A stretch of DNA of 64,000 nucleotides from Paenibacillus apiarius (GTDB taxonomy: Bacteria; Bacillota; Bacilli; Paenibacillales; Paenibacillaceae), in the NCBI RefSeq assembly GCF_017052585.1, contig NZ_JAFFHZ010000001.1:5828001-5892000 (forward strand), given 5' to 3'. Made by a program: the position numbers and the translations under genes. A model generated the notes under the pieces. The model saw only the letters and a program-made list of their open reading frames with translations. It was not told where the DNA came from and did not search any database. Below are positions 37,688-48,035 of the stretch, in pieces. Every line of letters starts with the position of its first letter. The first letter of the stretch is position 1.

Positions 37688-39050
37688 AGAGTCTGTAAAA
37701 TAGATTGTGTAAACTCCAAAACCTACTAAAATGGAAGTAGAAGAAAGGTTGTGGAGAACACATGGGACTGTGGACGAAAGAGCAACTGCGAGCATTTATC
37801 AAAGAGAATAATCTGGTCACCGCTCAGGATGCGCAAAATGCCCTGAAAGACCTCTTTGCCGAAACAATCCAGGAAATGCTGGAGGCTAAGATGGACACGC
37901 ATCTGGGATACGAAAAGCATCAGACCAAGAATAAGGCAACGACAAATAGCCGGAATGGCAAAAGCCGTAAAACCATCACGAGCGAATACGGTGAGCAGGA
38001 AATCACCGTTCCACGCGATCGTCATAGCGATTTCGATCCGCTCGTTGTCAAGAAGCACCAATCCAACGTGACGGGGATTGAAGAACAGATTATTGCGCTC
38101 TACGCCAAAGGAGTAAGTACGCGAGATATCCAAAACCACCTAAACAACCTGTACGGAATCGACGTCTCACCGACGCTCATTTCCAACGTGACTAACAAAA
38201 TCATGCCACTCATTAAGGAGTGGCAGAATCGGCCGCTTCAGAGCGTGTATGCCGTTGTCTTTCTTGATGCCATTCACTTTAAGGTGAAGCAAGATGGCGC
38301 TATTGTCAACAAGGCTGCGTACATGGTCATCGGCATCGATCTTGACGGTAACAAGGACGTGCTGGGCATGTGGATCGGCGAGAATGAGTCCGCCAAGTTT
38401 TGGCTCAGCGTACTCAATGAGTTGAAGAATCGTGGTGTACAAGATATTCTGATCACCTGTGTGGACAACCTGACCGGCTTCTCTCAGGCCATCACGGCTT
38501 GCTATCCACAGACCGAAATTCAGAAGTGCATCATCCACCAAATCCGTAATTCCACGCGCTACGTTTCCTATAAAGACCTCAAGAAGGTAACGGCGGATCT
38601 TAAACCGATCTACAAGGCCACAACGGAAGAAGCTGCTCTTGTTGAGCTCGATCGCTTCGAAGAAATCTGGGGAACAAAGTATCCACTCATCGTTCGTTCC
38701 TGGCGTAATAATTGGGCGGAGTTAGCAACCTTCTTCAAGTATCCTCCGGAAATTCGAAAGCTTATCTATACCACGAATATGATCGAAAGCTATCATCGTC
38801 AGCTGCGCAAAGTAACAAAGGGCAAGAGTATTTTTCCGTCGGACGAAGCCTTGCTCAAAATGCTCTATCTCTCGACGATGGATGTTGTTCGCAAATGGAC
38901 GGGGCGTGTACAGAATTGGGGGCAAATGCTGCTCCAGTTCTCTGTATTCTTTCCAGATCGGGTCGGTCAACATTTACGCTAAAGAGTTAACCCCCCCTCC
39001 GAAGGGGAGTTTCTTATAAATAAGTTTACACATATTTCTTGACAGACCCT
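37688..39050 (+). mobile_element. IS256-family element, copy 2 (intact)
   Basis: A 1.36-kb element with the same inverted ends as copy 1. The flanks (left CATATTGGC, right CGAAACCC) show no target duplication, so the DNA on one side has been exchanged or deleted since insertion. Confidence 0.92.
37762..38982 (+). CDS. IS256-family transposase
   Basis: The full-length 406-residue mutator-type transposase has an N-terminal DNA-binding region (MGLWTKEQLRAFIKENNLVT) and a DDE catalytic core. The core Asp residues are in VFLDAIHFKVK and ITCVDNLTGF and the Glu in TTNMIESYHRQLRK; QKCIIHQIRNSTRYV is also typical. A GGTTGTGGAG site lies before the ATG. This copy could supply transposase in trans for the broken copy at 28596. 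Confidence 0.95.
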   Translation: MGLWTKEQLRAFIKENNLVTAQDAQNALKDLFAETIQEMLEAKMDTHLGYEKHQTKNKATTNSRNGKSRKTITSEYGEQEITVPRDRHSDFDPLVVKKHQSNVTGIEEQIIALYAKGVSTRDIQNHLNNLYGIDVSPTLISNVTNKIMPLIKEWQNRPLQSVYAVVFLDAIHFKVKQDGAIVNKAAYMVIGIDLDGNKDVLGMWIGENESAKFWLSVLNELKNRGVQDILITCVDNLTGFSQAITACYPQTEIQKCIIHQIRNSTRYVSYKDLKKVTADLKPIYKATTEEAALVELDRFEEIWGTKYPLIVRSWRNNWAELATFFKYPPEIRKLIYTTNMIESYHRQLRKVTKGKSIFPSDEALLKMLYLSTMDVVRKWTGRVQNWGQMLLQFSVFFPDRVGQHLR

Positions 39051-39540
39051 CGAAACCCAAACCGCCGCAACAGTAATGTACGGTATACTCCGGGCTCCAT
39101 GGTTTCAGAACCGGGGCTTTACCGATGCCCCGGTACCAATTTCGAGCGGACAAGCTGCCAGAATAATTCCCGACCGGCGGGCAGGATCTCCTGATACAAC
39201 TAAAGGTTTATCCTTGTATTCGGGATGGGCAGCCTTCTAGACAGTCAGCAAGCCACTTAGAGTGTCGGAAAAAAAGCAACCTGAATACGGCAAGAGCATG
39301 CTTTAAACGAACTTAGAGATCTTTTGTCAAAAGGTATTGAAGAGATATCAACTGCTGATAAAACGACTACATGGAGCAGTTTGCCGGTGGCAGCTGCTCC
39401 ATGTATTTGTTGATGCATTTATGCGTGGTGACGGAAAAAAATTACCACCGCCTGCAACCATTTCTTAATCTACTAGTAGTAAGTTTAAGCGCGTAATAAG
39501 CGACTGTTCAACTAACCTTTAAATTCACTAAAGATTGTTA
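39051..39540. other. Gene-free stretch with a GC-rich hairpin
   Basis: About 490 bp with no intact gene. ACCGGGGC/GCCCCGGT forms a strong hairpin near 39115-39138. The minus strand has short open runs that may be remains of a gene, but I could not identify it. Confidence 0.4.
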
Positions 39541-40708
39541 GCCGCGCGAACATTACGAGATAATAGGCATCGGAATGATAGATATGAGACGACGAGTAGT
39601 ATAGAGACGATTATAAATAATACAGCGCCACTTGTCTAGATGAATACGATACCGCCTAAATAAGGTCCAATGGAACGAGATATATCCCAATGTGTTCCAT
39701 GAATTGAGAAATATAGCCCTCGATCCGTAACTGGTGCAATACCAGCGACGTACTGATGAAGCCTGGAAAGTCCTAAGCTTTCTCCGATTGTCATCGTCAA
39801 TTGAGCCACCAGTAAAGGCCACAACACGGAGGCGAACCCGTATAAAAGTGATGTCATGGTATAACAGAGACAAGTGATTAACATGATGGTTATGAGCAAC
39901 ATATGCTCCGTTTTTTTGATAAGCCAGACTTGCAGTCCAACAGATAGGCAAGCTTTTACGGTAGCCAGAATAGCGATCACAGACAAGTGATCGGTAAAGA
40001 TAGCTTGAGCATGTATACGAAAAGTTGTTTCTGTCTGTGCATAAAAGAAACTGATTGGTAATGTACACAGCATAAGAAGTATTACGTGTTGGTGAAGGAA
40101 TACGAACTGTTTTGTTCGTCTGAATACAGATCGTGACTTATCTATAGAACGATCGGTCTGAGAATCTTGAACAACGACCGTTGCCAAAGGTTCATTCAGG
40201 TGATTTAGCGGTGCAGTCTCATGGGTGGTCTTCCAAAATACAAGCAAGTAGATGAGGAGCGAACATGCTTGCAAACCGAATACGAGAGCGGGCTCTAAGA
40301 CAAATACCAGCAAACCGAGTACAGGACCAAGTCCTTGCCCGATATACCCCAAGGTGTTTAATACACCATATACTTCCGCACGCTTCTCATCCGGGACGAT
40401 ATCGGCAATCTGAGCCCGTTCTGCCGGAATGTAGAAGGACTGGCCAATTCCATTCAGGATATATAAAAATGCGAATAACCAAACTGAATCAGCAAGCATA
40501 AATCCGGTCATCGCTCCTATTGTAAGAATAAGGAAAACATGATGATGGGCTTTCTCCCGTAACGATCCGTAATACTGCCGCCTGCGATCGTAACTACAAT
40601 CTCTGCTAAAGGTTGCAATCCGACGATAATCAAAGGCAACAGAACGGAACCGTCCAACTTCTCGTATAAGTACAAGAGTAGAAAGGGCGCTAGATGGGTT
40701 CCCGGCAT
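39541..40708 (-). pseudogene. MFS transporter, truncated and frameshifted
   Basis: Pieces are APFLLLYLYEKLDGSVLLPL with SITDRYGRKPIIMFSLFLQ, a frame break near 40514, then FLYILNGIGQSFYIPAERAQ and NTLGYIGQGLGPVLGLLVFV. A TAG near 39637 stops it after GPYLGGIVFI, and the coding sequence continues in frame behind the stop. The first helix is also lacking. The family resembles multidrug and sugar-efflux exporters. It is divergent from the SgrR-like fragment, and such regulator/MFS pairs are common. Confidence 0.85.
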
Positions 40709-40742
40709 AGGAAGAGGGAATCGCTCTCAGCTATTTTTTCTA

Positions 40743-41549
40743 GTGGAATTGGGAAATATCTATCAAAAGATTGCAAAAGAACTTGTCTACCAAGGAAAAA
40801 TTAAAGAAGCACTAGCGCTTCATCATACCTATAAAAAAACGCTTCCTCTTGCCCATGAACAGTTCCAAAATTGGTTTGACACACAGTACTGGTTTGATCG
40901 GTTTGTTTGTAGTCCACATTTGTCCATTATGCAAGAACAAGCTGCTAGACGATCCCAGATGAATGGCAGAAATAATTTAATTGGGACAGGCCCATTCCGT
41001 TTAGTCCGAAATGATGAATCGATGGTTGTGCTGGAGGCTTTTTCATCCTATTTTCGTGAGCGAGCTTTGCTTGATAGAGTCGAGATTTGGATCGTACCAA
41101 CTTACGAAGACACGATAGATAGCCAGGAGAGCACCTACGATCTGCAAAGTGTCCCATCCGTAGATCAAGATGCGTCATGTCAGGTAGGAATAGAAGGGGA
41201 CAGGCGAACTGCACGTATGGAGTGTAATATTACTTTTCTCAGCTTTCAGCAGATGAGTGAAGGTGTTCTATCCTCTCCGTATTTCAGACAAGCTCTTTCT
41301 CTGATTCTTGATGCCAAGCATTTGATTTTAGAGGTAGGGGGAGAACGTGCAGAGACCACCGATCGTTTCTTCTCACGTGAACTCCTTGGGATGGATGGGA
41401 GCGAAGTGGGTCGTATAATGGGCGGTAACGTCGGTGCCGTAATGGACGGTAACGTCGGTGCCGTAATGGACGGCGATTTGGATGCATTTATCGATGGATA
41501 TTTGCGTAGTCTTATTCTAGCAATAACGATTAATGGATTGAATAGGTAA
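40743..41549 (+). pseudogene. SgrR-type regulator fragment (solute-binding-like domain)
   Basis: The frame encodes about 268 residues resembling the middle and C-terminal binding domain of SgrR-family regulators (IGTGPFRLVRNDESMVVLEA, SSPYFRQALSLILDAKHLIL). The N-terminal winged helix is absent and the start at GTG 40743 abuts the MFS remnant. The C-terminus is distorted by a 24-bp tandem duplication. Probably a dead gene that once controlled the adjacent transporter. Confidence 0.7.
41424..41471 (+). repeat. Two perfect 24-bp tandem repeats
   Basis: Unit starting GGTAACGTCGGTGCCGTAAT occurs twice head to tail and a degenerate third follows, adding GNVGAVMD repeats to the SgrR-like frame without shifting it. 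Confidence 0.85.
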
Positions 41550-41576
41550 TGTGATGAATTGTAAAAGAACATATGA

Positions 41577-41610
41577 GGAGCGGGGACCTAGTTTTCCCGT
41601 TCCTTTATTA
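41577..41610. terminator. Terminator between converging genes
   Basis: Stem GGAGCGGGGA/TTCCCGTTCC (two G-U pairs) with a 7-base loop, then TTTATTA. It lies between the SgrR-like fragment (+) and the permease remnant (-). Confidence 0.7.
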
Positions 41611-41627
41611 TGTAAAATATATTGTCT

Positions 41628-43028
41628 CTAGAAGTTGCGTCCTATCCTTTCTTGGAGCGGAAGCGGAATAATGACCTTGTCCGAGGGATCGGAATCATCC
41701 ATTGCAAGAGAAGGCGCAGGCTTACGAAAACCTTTGGTCAAAAACAGCAGTATGACAAAGCCGAGACTGTTCCATACGGCTCCCAGAACTAAAGCGATAT
41801 GACTGATGTTGTACCACATAAGCGCAATGAAGAGAATACCGAGCAACGGCAGAAGGACATATTGAAGGATTCCTTTAACGGAATGGTTCCTTTGCTTGAA
41901 ATAGTAATGTCTTATTACACATAAATTTACAAATGTAAATGCAATGTATGCCCCGAAGCTGATGATCGAGGCCACTTGATCCAGTGTCAAGAACAGTGAG
42001 AGCAGACCCGCGAACACTCCGGTAAACACAATATTGAAGACAGGGATACCCGTTGTCGGATGCAGATAACCGAAAACCTTGTTCGGCAGCACCCGGTCTC
42101 TCCCCATCGCAAATAGCAAGCGTGATATGCCCATTTGGGCGGAGACACCGCCGACTAAACAGCTGGCAATGACGACGCCAAGAAAGAACGAAGAGAACAA
42201 CATTCCGCCAATCGTTTGGGCAATCTCGAAGGCTACTCCGTCAGGACTGGAGAATATGGTAACGTCCGGAAATACCGTTTGCATAAAGTAAGTGAGTATC
42301 ACGTACATAATTCCGATGAAAAGCGCCAAGGACAGCATGACTTTTGGAATGGTTTTCGTCGGGTTATGCGTCTCCTCAGCAAGTGTGCTTACGGCATCAA
42401 AACCGATGAAGGTGTAAGCCACAATGACAGCTCCGGACAGTAGCGATGGAGCATTAAGCGATGAGGAGTAAAAAGAATGCAAGGAAATTAGCTGCTCCTG
42501 TCCTTGAACGCTCTGATAATGAATCAACAATATAACGAACAGCACTATAGTAATGAGCTGAATGATGATCAGCAGAGTCGTAAAAGAAACGGCAATTTTC
42601 ACATTAAATAAATTCGAGATAGTTATGATCGTCATAATGGTAACAACCCATATCCATAACGGTACAGAAGGAAATAAAGGTACTGATAAATGGTGACGGA
42701 CAGTACGTATGTAAGGGGAAGAAATAAATAATCAATTAAAGCGCCCCATCCGACCAAAAATCCTATATTCGAATGAAACGTTTGCTGAACATAGGTGTAG
42801 GCTGAACCTGCCTTAGGATACACTTTGCTCATCTTGGCATAGCTTAGCACCGTGAATAAAATGGCTACTGTAGCAAATGCATATGCCGCCGGAACATGGC
42901 CATTGGTAATTTGGGAAGCTATTCCAAAAACAAAAAAAAGCGGAAGTAGGTACCAGTAATCCGATTCCTAGTATAAATACACTAAAGAAATTCAATGTTC
43001 GTTTTAATTCCCCATTGCTGGAAGTCAT
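41628..43028 (-). pseudogene. APC-family amino acid permease, frameshifted
   Basis: Three frames hold one permease: ELKRTLNFFSVFILGIGLLV at the start, a shift near 42920 to YAKMSKVYPKAGSAYTYVQQ (the classic APC motif), another near 42640, then VAYTFIGFDAVSTLAEETHN and PTTGIPVFNIVFTGVFAGLL. The helices and motifs are well kept, so it was lost recently. AAAGGAGG lies before the ATG at 43028. Confidence 0.88.
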
Positions 43029-43102
43029 CCTGTTTCCTCCTTTTAGGAAAGGTTTTTAAAATTAATTACATTACCATCAAGAATATCTATCAGTCACTAA
43101 AA

Positions 43103-43130
43103 AAACTGTAACATACTATATTTACAGTTT
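43103..43130. promoter_or_regulatory. 9-bp inverted repeat, candidate operator
   Basis: AAACTGTAA and TTACAGTTT are separated by 10 bp, a spacing that fits a dimeric repressor. It lies about 75 bp before the start of the permease remnant. Confidence 0.5.
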
Positions 43131-43140
43131 CAAACTATAT

Positions 43141-43181
43141 TCTGACAAGTATTGACAAATCTTCTGACAAGTATTGACAAA
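43141..43181. repeat. Two 19-bp direct repeats, 22-bp period
   Basis: TCTGACAAGTATTGACAAA occurs at 43141 and 43163. The two-turn period fits side-by-side binding of a regulator. Each copy holds a TTGACA-like -35 box, so it could also be a duplicated promoter part. Confidence 0.6.
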
Positions 43182-43445
43182 GTTTATGAACAGGAGTATC
43201 ATTTGATAGTGTTAATTTGTCGCTTTATAACATATTAACCCTATCAATGGTATTGATGAAGATGAATATAACAAAACCTGACTGGCAATAATCGATGTTT
43301 CGGCACGTTATTGGTCATAAGGAGACATAACAAGTAGCTTGAGTAGTGCGGTGAAAAATATGGCTGGACGAGAGGGCGAAGCTATGTTTTTTTTGAAAAA
43401 TGTCGAAAATTATACATGAGTAATTAGGCACAAATAAATAAGAGT

Positions 43446-43486
43446 AAGCGACCTATATGTAAATGGATATATAGGTCGCTTTTTTG
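43446..43486 (+). terminator. Strong terminator-like hairpin before the ABC/PKS region
   Basis: 13-bp stem AAGCGACCTATAT/ATATAGGTCGCTT, 10-base loop, then TTTTG. It insulates the exporter/PKS operon from transcription upstream. Confidence 0.85.
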
Positions 43487-43614
43487 TAGATTGAGTTACA
43501 CAATGTGGAGCTTGATCAAGTAGATCATTATTGATGGAATTTATTCGAATCTTCTATCATTTACTATTAATGTGGGGGTAGAACATGACGACCTGTATTA
43601 TGGAGGATGTGCGT

Positions 43615-44547
43615 ATGATAATCGAAGTTTCAGACGTGGTCAAAAAATACAATAATATCGATGTGTTGAAAGGGGTTAATCTGAGCATACGTGAAGGTGA
43701 GATATTTGGGTTGCTAGGACCTAATGGGGCTGGGAAGTCTACGTTGATGAATACGATATTAGGACTTTTACGTTTTAACAGTGGCTCAGTGAAGATACTC
43801 GGCAAAGACTTTTCAACACATGCAACAGAAATTAAACGTAAAATTGGTTACGTTCCTCAGGAAGTTGCTGTATTTGAAACGTTAAATGCGATAGATAATG
43901 TCACTTATTGGGGCAGATTGTATGGTCTGCGAGGAAATGAGTTAGCACAAATGGTTAAGAAGGCACTGGAGTTTACTGGTCTGTGGGACAGAAGGAAATC
44001 GAAAGTGAGCACCTTTTCAGGCGGCATGAAGCGAAGGCTCAATATTGCTTGTGCGATTGTGCATAAACCGCGTATTCTATTTATGGACGAACCGACGGTT
44101 GGGGTTGATCCGCAATCACGCAATCATATCTTGGAATCTATCCGTATAATGAACAAAGAAGGCACGACGGTCATTTATACGACTCACTATATGGAAGAAA
44201 TCGAAGCAATCTGTGACCGCGTTGCTATCATGGATTTTGGTCAGTTAATTGCACTTGGGACAATTGACGAATTAATCGCAGACCATATCCACGAACAGTG
44301 CCTAAGATTGGAATTCACTGCTAATACAGCGGAATCTGTCAAAGTAATCGAGTCCTTTGATGGAGTTTTGTCCTTTAGTGTTAACGAAGAGATATTAGAA
44401 ATTAAACTAGACAAAGATGACAGTTGTATTCCTCTTATATTGGAACAATTAATCAAGCAACACTTTAATATAAAATATATGGCAGTAGAAAAACCGAATT
44501 TGGAAACTGTTTTCCTCCAATTAACAGGTAAAAAGTTGCGTGATTAA
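43615..44547 (+). CDS. ABC-2 exporter ATP-binding subunit
   Basis: This 310-residue ATPase has Walker A GPNGAGKST, signature FSGGMKRR, Walker B RILFMDEPTVGVD and the H-loop in YTTHYMEEIE. The C-terminal domain of about 90 residues is typical of DrrA/CcmA-like drug exporters. I chose ATG 43615, with GGAGGAT upstream, over an in-frame ATG at 43585. With the two permeases downstream it should export a small molecule. Because it stands directly before the PKS/NRPS genes it is probably the self-protection or export pump for their product. Confidence 0.92.
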   Translation: MIIEVSDVVKKYNNIDVLKGVNLSIREGEIFGLLGPNGAGKSTLMNTILGLLRFNSGSVKILGKDFSTHATEIKRKIGYVPQEVAVFETLNAIDNVTYWGRLYGLRGNELAQMVKKALEFTGLWDRRKSKVSTFSGGMKRRLNIACAIVHKPRILFMDEPTVGVDPQSRNHILESIRIMNKEGTTVIYTTHYMEEIEAICDRVAIMDFGQLIALGTIDELIADHIHEQCLRLEFTANTAESVKVIESFDGVLSFSVNEEILEIKLDKDDSCIPLILEQLIKQHFNIKYMAVEKPNLETVFLQLTGKKLRD

Positions 44548-44567
44548 ATCGGAAAAGAGGATATGCA

Positions 44568-45716
44568 ATGAATATTTTGTTCCAGATGTTCTATGCGGTT
44601 AAACGGATGATCATGAATCCAAAAGCAATTTTGATTAATTTGCTTACTTATGCTATCATTATCCTCATTTTGGGTTCGGTATTCGGTAGTACATATGATA
44701 TACAAAAGTCATTGGGTAAGGTCACAATAGCTTATGCAAACCTTGATTCAGGCAGGTATGGCGCTATTTTTGATGCTGTTTTACATTCAAATGATGTTAC
44801 TCAGCTTGCGGAACTAAAGCCGGTTACGTCATTAGATGATGGCAAAGTTCTTATGAATAAGGATGAAGCAGATGCCATTATTTATATTCCTGATAATTTC
44901 TCTGACGATAGAGACCTCCCCCATGTCGTCAATGTCTATTTGTCAACAGATTACGGTGTACCTACGATGGTTGTTAAGAACATTGTTAGTAGTCTAACCA
45001 ATTTGATGAATACGTCTAGCGTTATTTACAACATAACAGGACAAACAGAAGTCGATGCGATGGGTTCCGAACCGCAGAAGAATAATGAAGAGAATGTCAA
45101 AGAACAATCCTTAACAAGTTCAAGTTTGCAAGCGACGACTGCGATGGGGTATTACAGCATAGCGATGATACTGATGCTATTATTATACGGGCAAGAATAC
45201 GGTATTTTTATGGCGTCTGAAGACTATTTGGGCACTTTAGGTAATCGAATGCGCTTGTCTGCTGTGAAACCGTATGTACAATATATTGGCAAAGCACTTG
45301 GTTTGTCATTGGTGACATTTTTCCAAGGGGTCATCTTACTCTTGTTTACAAAGTACGTATATGGTGTGGATTGGGGAAACCATATTATAGTTGTACTTCT
45401 TACTTTGTTTATATTATCCATACTCGTTACACTACTTGGGTTGATGCTGGTTATTATTACACGTGACATTCAAAAAGCACAATCATTATCCAATTTTATA
45501 ACGCTGGGTGGGACTTTCATCGTTGGCGGTTTTGTAATCGTGGACTTTGGATCAGTTGCCTATCTATCACCAAGCTATTACGCCAAGACTGCTCTTTTCA
45601 ATGTCGTATATGGGAATCAAGTGGAACAGGCACTTATTAATATTGGATTAATGATATTAATTTGTGTCGTATTTGTGCTTGTAAGCCTGGCTGCTTCGAG
45701 GAGGACGGTAGAATGA
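44568..45716 (+). CDS. ABC-2 type permease subunit 1
   Basis: This 382-residue permease has one N-terminal helix, a large extracytoplasmic loop (about 45-195) and five or six helices at the C-terminal end, as in YhgE/LinB-like ABC-2 permeases. AAGAGGAT precedes the ATG. It lies 20 bp behind the ATPase gene and overlaps the next permease by 4 bp, so the three genes form one translational unit. Confidence 0.88.
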   Translation: MNILFQMFYAVKRMIMNPKAILINLLTYAIIILILGSVFGSTYDIQKSLGKVTIAYANLDSGRYGAIFDAVLHSNDVTQLAELKPVTSLDDGKVLMNKDEADAIIYIPDNFSDDRDLPHVVNVYLSTDYGVPTMVVKNIVSSLTNLMNTSSVIYNITGQTEVDAMGSEPQKNNEENVKEQSLTSSSLQATTAMGYYSIAMILMLLLYGQEYGIFMASEDYLGTLGNRMRLSAVKPYVQYIGKALGLSLVTFFQGVILLLFTKYVYGVDWGNHIIVVLLTLFILSILVTLLGLMLVIITRDIQKAQSLSNFITLGGTFIVGGFVIVDFGSVAYLSPSYYAKTALFNVVYGNQVEQALINIGLMILICVVFVLVSLAASRRTVE

Positions 45717-46843
45717 CAATATTTCTTAATTGTATTAGACGTGTTTTCCAGAAGGGTTGGAGTTTGTTGTTTATTTTTGTTATACCGATTTTATTGACTG
45801 TTTTTTTGATTGTGGCGACATCTCAGGAAGTTCAATATAAAGTTGGGATAATAGATGAAGACAATACCTTGTTCACTCAAGATTTTATAGAACAATTGAA
45901 GGGGCAGTACGAGATTATCAATCTGACGAGCAATGATGATGTCAAAAGCATGGTTATTAATTCAGAACTAGATGGTGGGTTGCTTTTTCAGCAGGGATTC
46001 ACCGAAAGCTTGTTGAATGGTGAGGACGTCTCTGTATTAATCTATGACTTAGCAGGTACTGACATCTTTGGTCCTGTAAAAGTGTATGTGTCAAGCTATG
46101 TATCTTCTGCAAAACAAATTGCAAGAGCGTCTGGAGGTGATGAGAAGATTTTTTACCAAGGCATGGACGACTACAAGAACAGCGCGTTTAACGTTACATA
46201 TGAAAGTGCGCTTAAGTATGCAGGTTCAGAACGAGACGTCAGCAATGCGGTAAAATCATTAGGATTTATTGCTTCTGGTATGATATTTCTCATGACATTC
46301 TCCACCAGTTTAATCTTGCAAGATAAATTATCAGGTGTGTATGATCGTATTGCAGTTACGCCCGTATCAAGATTTAGTTATCTCATACAAAACATGCTGG
46401 CATGTTTTGTGATCGCTGCTATTCAATCCGTATTGTTACTGAGCATTATATCTAGCATAGTAGATTTTCCATTTGGGCAGACCTCTGAGCAGAAACAAGA
46501 AGTGTTGCTCGTGTGCTTGGCTTTCTCCCTTGTTTGTGTCGCTCTAGGTGTAGCAATCAGTAGATTCTCGAACACCCGCCTAATGGCTGGTTCGCTCTCG
46601 ACTTTCATTTACTTTCCTATGCTAATGCTGGGGGGTTGTTTTTGGCCGAGGGAGATTATGCCTAAATTTGCGCAGCAGATCGGAGATTTTTTTCCGACGA
46701 CATGGTTTTTGCAAGCAGGTAGAGATGTTATAGCCGGGAAAGGTATTGCTGCTTCTTCACAGCAACTGATATATATGCTTAGCTTTGCAGCTCTGCTTAT
46801 ATTTGTTTCCTTTATCGTAAGGAATGAAAAGGTAAGGACGTGA
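45713..46843 (+). CDS. ABC-2 type permease subunit 2
   Basis: This 376-residue protein has the same architecture as its upstream neighbour: an N-terminal helix, an extracytoplasmic loop of about 190 residues, and a C-terminal six-helix bundle containing MTFSTSLILQDKLSGVYDRI and PMLMLGGCFWPREIMPKFAQ, typical of ABC-2 permeases. I chose ATG 45713 (GAGGAGG upstream, ATGA overlap). It forms the second half of the exporter channel. Confidence 0.9.
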   Translation: MTIFLNCIRRVFQKGWSLLFIFVIPILLTVFLIVATSQEVQYKVGIIDEDNTLFTQDFIEQLKGQYEIINLTSNDDVKSMVINSELDGGLLFQQGFTESLLNGEDVSVLIYDLAGTDIFGPVKVYVSSYVSSAKQIARASGGDEKIFYQGMDDYKNSAFNVTYESALKYAGSERDVSNAVKSLGFIASGMIFLMTFSTSLILQDKLSGVYDRIAVTPVSRFSYLIQNMLACFVIAAIQSVLLLSIISSIVDFPFGQTSEQKQEVLLVCLAFSLVCVALGVAISRFSNTRLMAGSLSTFIYFPMLMLGGCFWPREIMPKFAQQIGDFFPTTWFLQAGRDVIAGKGIAASSQQLIYMLSFAALLIFVSFIVRNEKVRT

Positions 46844-46892
46844 TATGAACATAGAAACAATTGTGGTAGATCAAAAAAGTAAATGGTATGCA

Positions 46893-46929
46893 AAGACAGG
46901 TCGTAATCTATTGGATTACGACCTGTCTT
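46893..46929. terminator. Perfect 16-bp hairpin between exporter and PKS genes
   Basis: AAGACAGGTCGTAATC and GATTACGACCTGTCTT pair without error around the loop TATTG. No T-run follows on the + strand, so it may limit rather than end transcription, setting different levels for exporter and synthase. Confidence 0.7.
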
Positions 46930-46951
46930 AACATCCAAGGAGGGCGCGTTT

Positions 46952-48019
46952 ATGCACAACATAGCGATCTTACTGCCAGGCATAGGATCACAATATTTAA
47001 AAATGGGGAAATCCATGTATGACAACTATGCATCAGCAAAAAGGGTTTATGATATTGCTGACGAGTGTCTAGGTTACCATCTGCGGGAACGAATTATGTA
47101 CGGTGATATTACGGAATTCAATGATAAAACATTTGTGCCGGCAGCTATTTTGACAACGAGCATTGCGTTTTTTACTGTATTTCAAGACGTATTTAATAGT
47201 AAGGCGAAGTATTATGCAGGTCACAATATAGGAGAACTGTCGGCATTAGTTTGTTCAGGGGCAGTTGATTTTTCAGATGCACTTCATTTTATTGTAGAAC
47301 ATAGTCAAATTACGCTGTCCCAAAACGATGCATCAAATAAGGAAGAACTATCGTTTCGGTTACAGGAACTTATTGCAAAGCTGCCATTAAAACGGCATGT
47401 TAAAAACGTTGTCACCGCTGTGGATGGAAAAATATATACAGACAGTGAAGATGTTGTGAGGTTAATGTTGCAACCTTATACCCAGACCCGATGGAAAGAT
47501 ACGATTCGATATATGACGGACCAAGGTATCTATCGTTACATTGAAATAGGTCCTTCCAACATGTTGCGTCCTCAGGTATTAGATGTTGAGCCTGCAGCAC
47601 GTGTTCTTACCATGGATTATGAAGGCGACCCTTATTATTCGACAGAACTGTTTAAGAAAAGAAAGTTATTTAATAGGACGTATTTGTTGTCAAGGATGTT
47701 AGGAGTTGCAGTTAGTGTACCAAACCATAATTTTGACGATATGGATTATCTTCAAAATGTCATTACGCCATTCAATCAGTTGAAAGACATCTATGAAAAG
47801 TACTCGTCTTCCAATGAACAACCTTCCGACTCAGATATGGCAGATGCAAGCCGCTATTTTATGCAAATTATGCATGGAAAAAAGACTGATGCAAATGAGG
47901 TAAACCTAAGACTATCCGATCTTCAGGAAGAAACTCTCATTGAAGATGTTGATATGTTCATTGATTTGAATAAGACCACGTTAGTAACAAAGGGCACACC
48001 GGTTAGTGGTATGTCTTAA
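46952..48019 (+). CDS. Acyltransferase-like protein with replaced nucleophile
   Basis: This 355-residue paralogue of the trans-AT encoded at 49960 opens ILLPGIGSQYLKMGKSMYDN (AT N-terminus). The active-site elbow is GHNIGE: the catalytic Ser is Asn92. The Arg that binds the malonyl carboxylate (RKRGE in the true AT) is replaced (VEHSQIT), and most of the small ferredoxin-like subdomain is missing. The C-terminal 115 residues (LLSRMLGVAVSVPNHNFDDM, VITPFNQLKDIYEKY) match those of the true AT. It cannot act as a normal malonyl transferase. A structural partner, a decoy or a new activity is possible. AAGGAGGGC precedes the ATG. Confidence 0.85.
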   Translation: MHNIAILLPGIGSQYLKMGKSMYDNYASAKRVYDIADECLGYHLRERIMYGDITEFNDKTFVPAAILTTSIAFFTVFQDVFNSKAKYYAGHNIGELSALVCSGAVDFSDALHFIVEHSQITLSQNDASNKEELSFRLQELIAKLPLKRHVKNVVTAVDGKIYTDSEDVVRLMLQPYTQTRWKDTIRYMTDQGIYRYIEIGPSNMLRPQVLDVEPAARVLTMDYEGDPYYSTELFKKRKLFNRTYLLSRMLGVAVSVPNHNFDDMDYLQNVITPFNQLKDIYEKYSSSNEQPSDSDMADASRYFMQIMHGKKTDANEVNLRLSDLQEETLIEDVDMFIDLNKTTLVTKGTPVSGMS

Positions 48020-48035
48020 GGAAGGAGTGAACAAT

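Noticed and set aside
46952..48019. AT-like gene as a simple PedC-type acyl hydrolase
   Set aside because: Known acyl hydrolases of that type keep the GHSxG serine, whereas here it is Asn and the small subdomain is missing.
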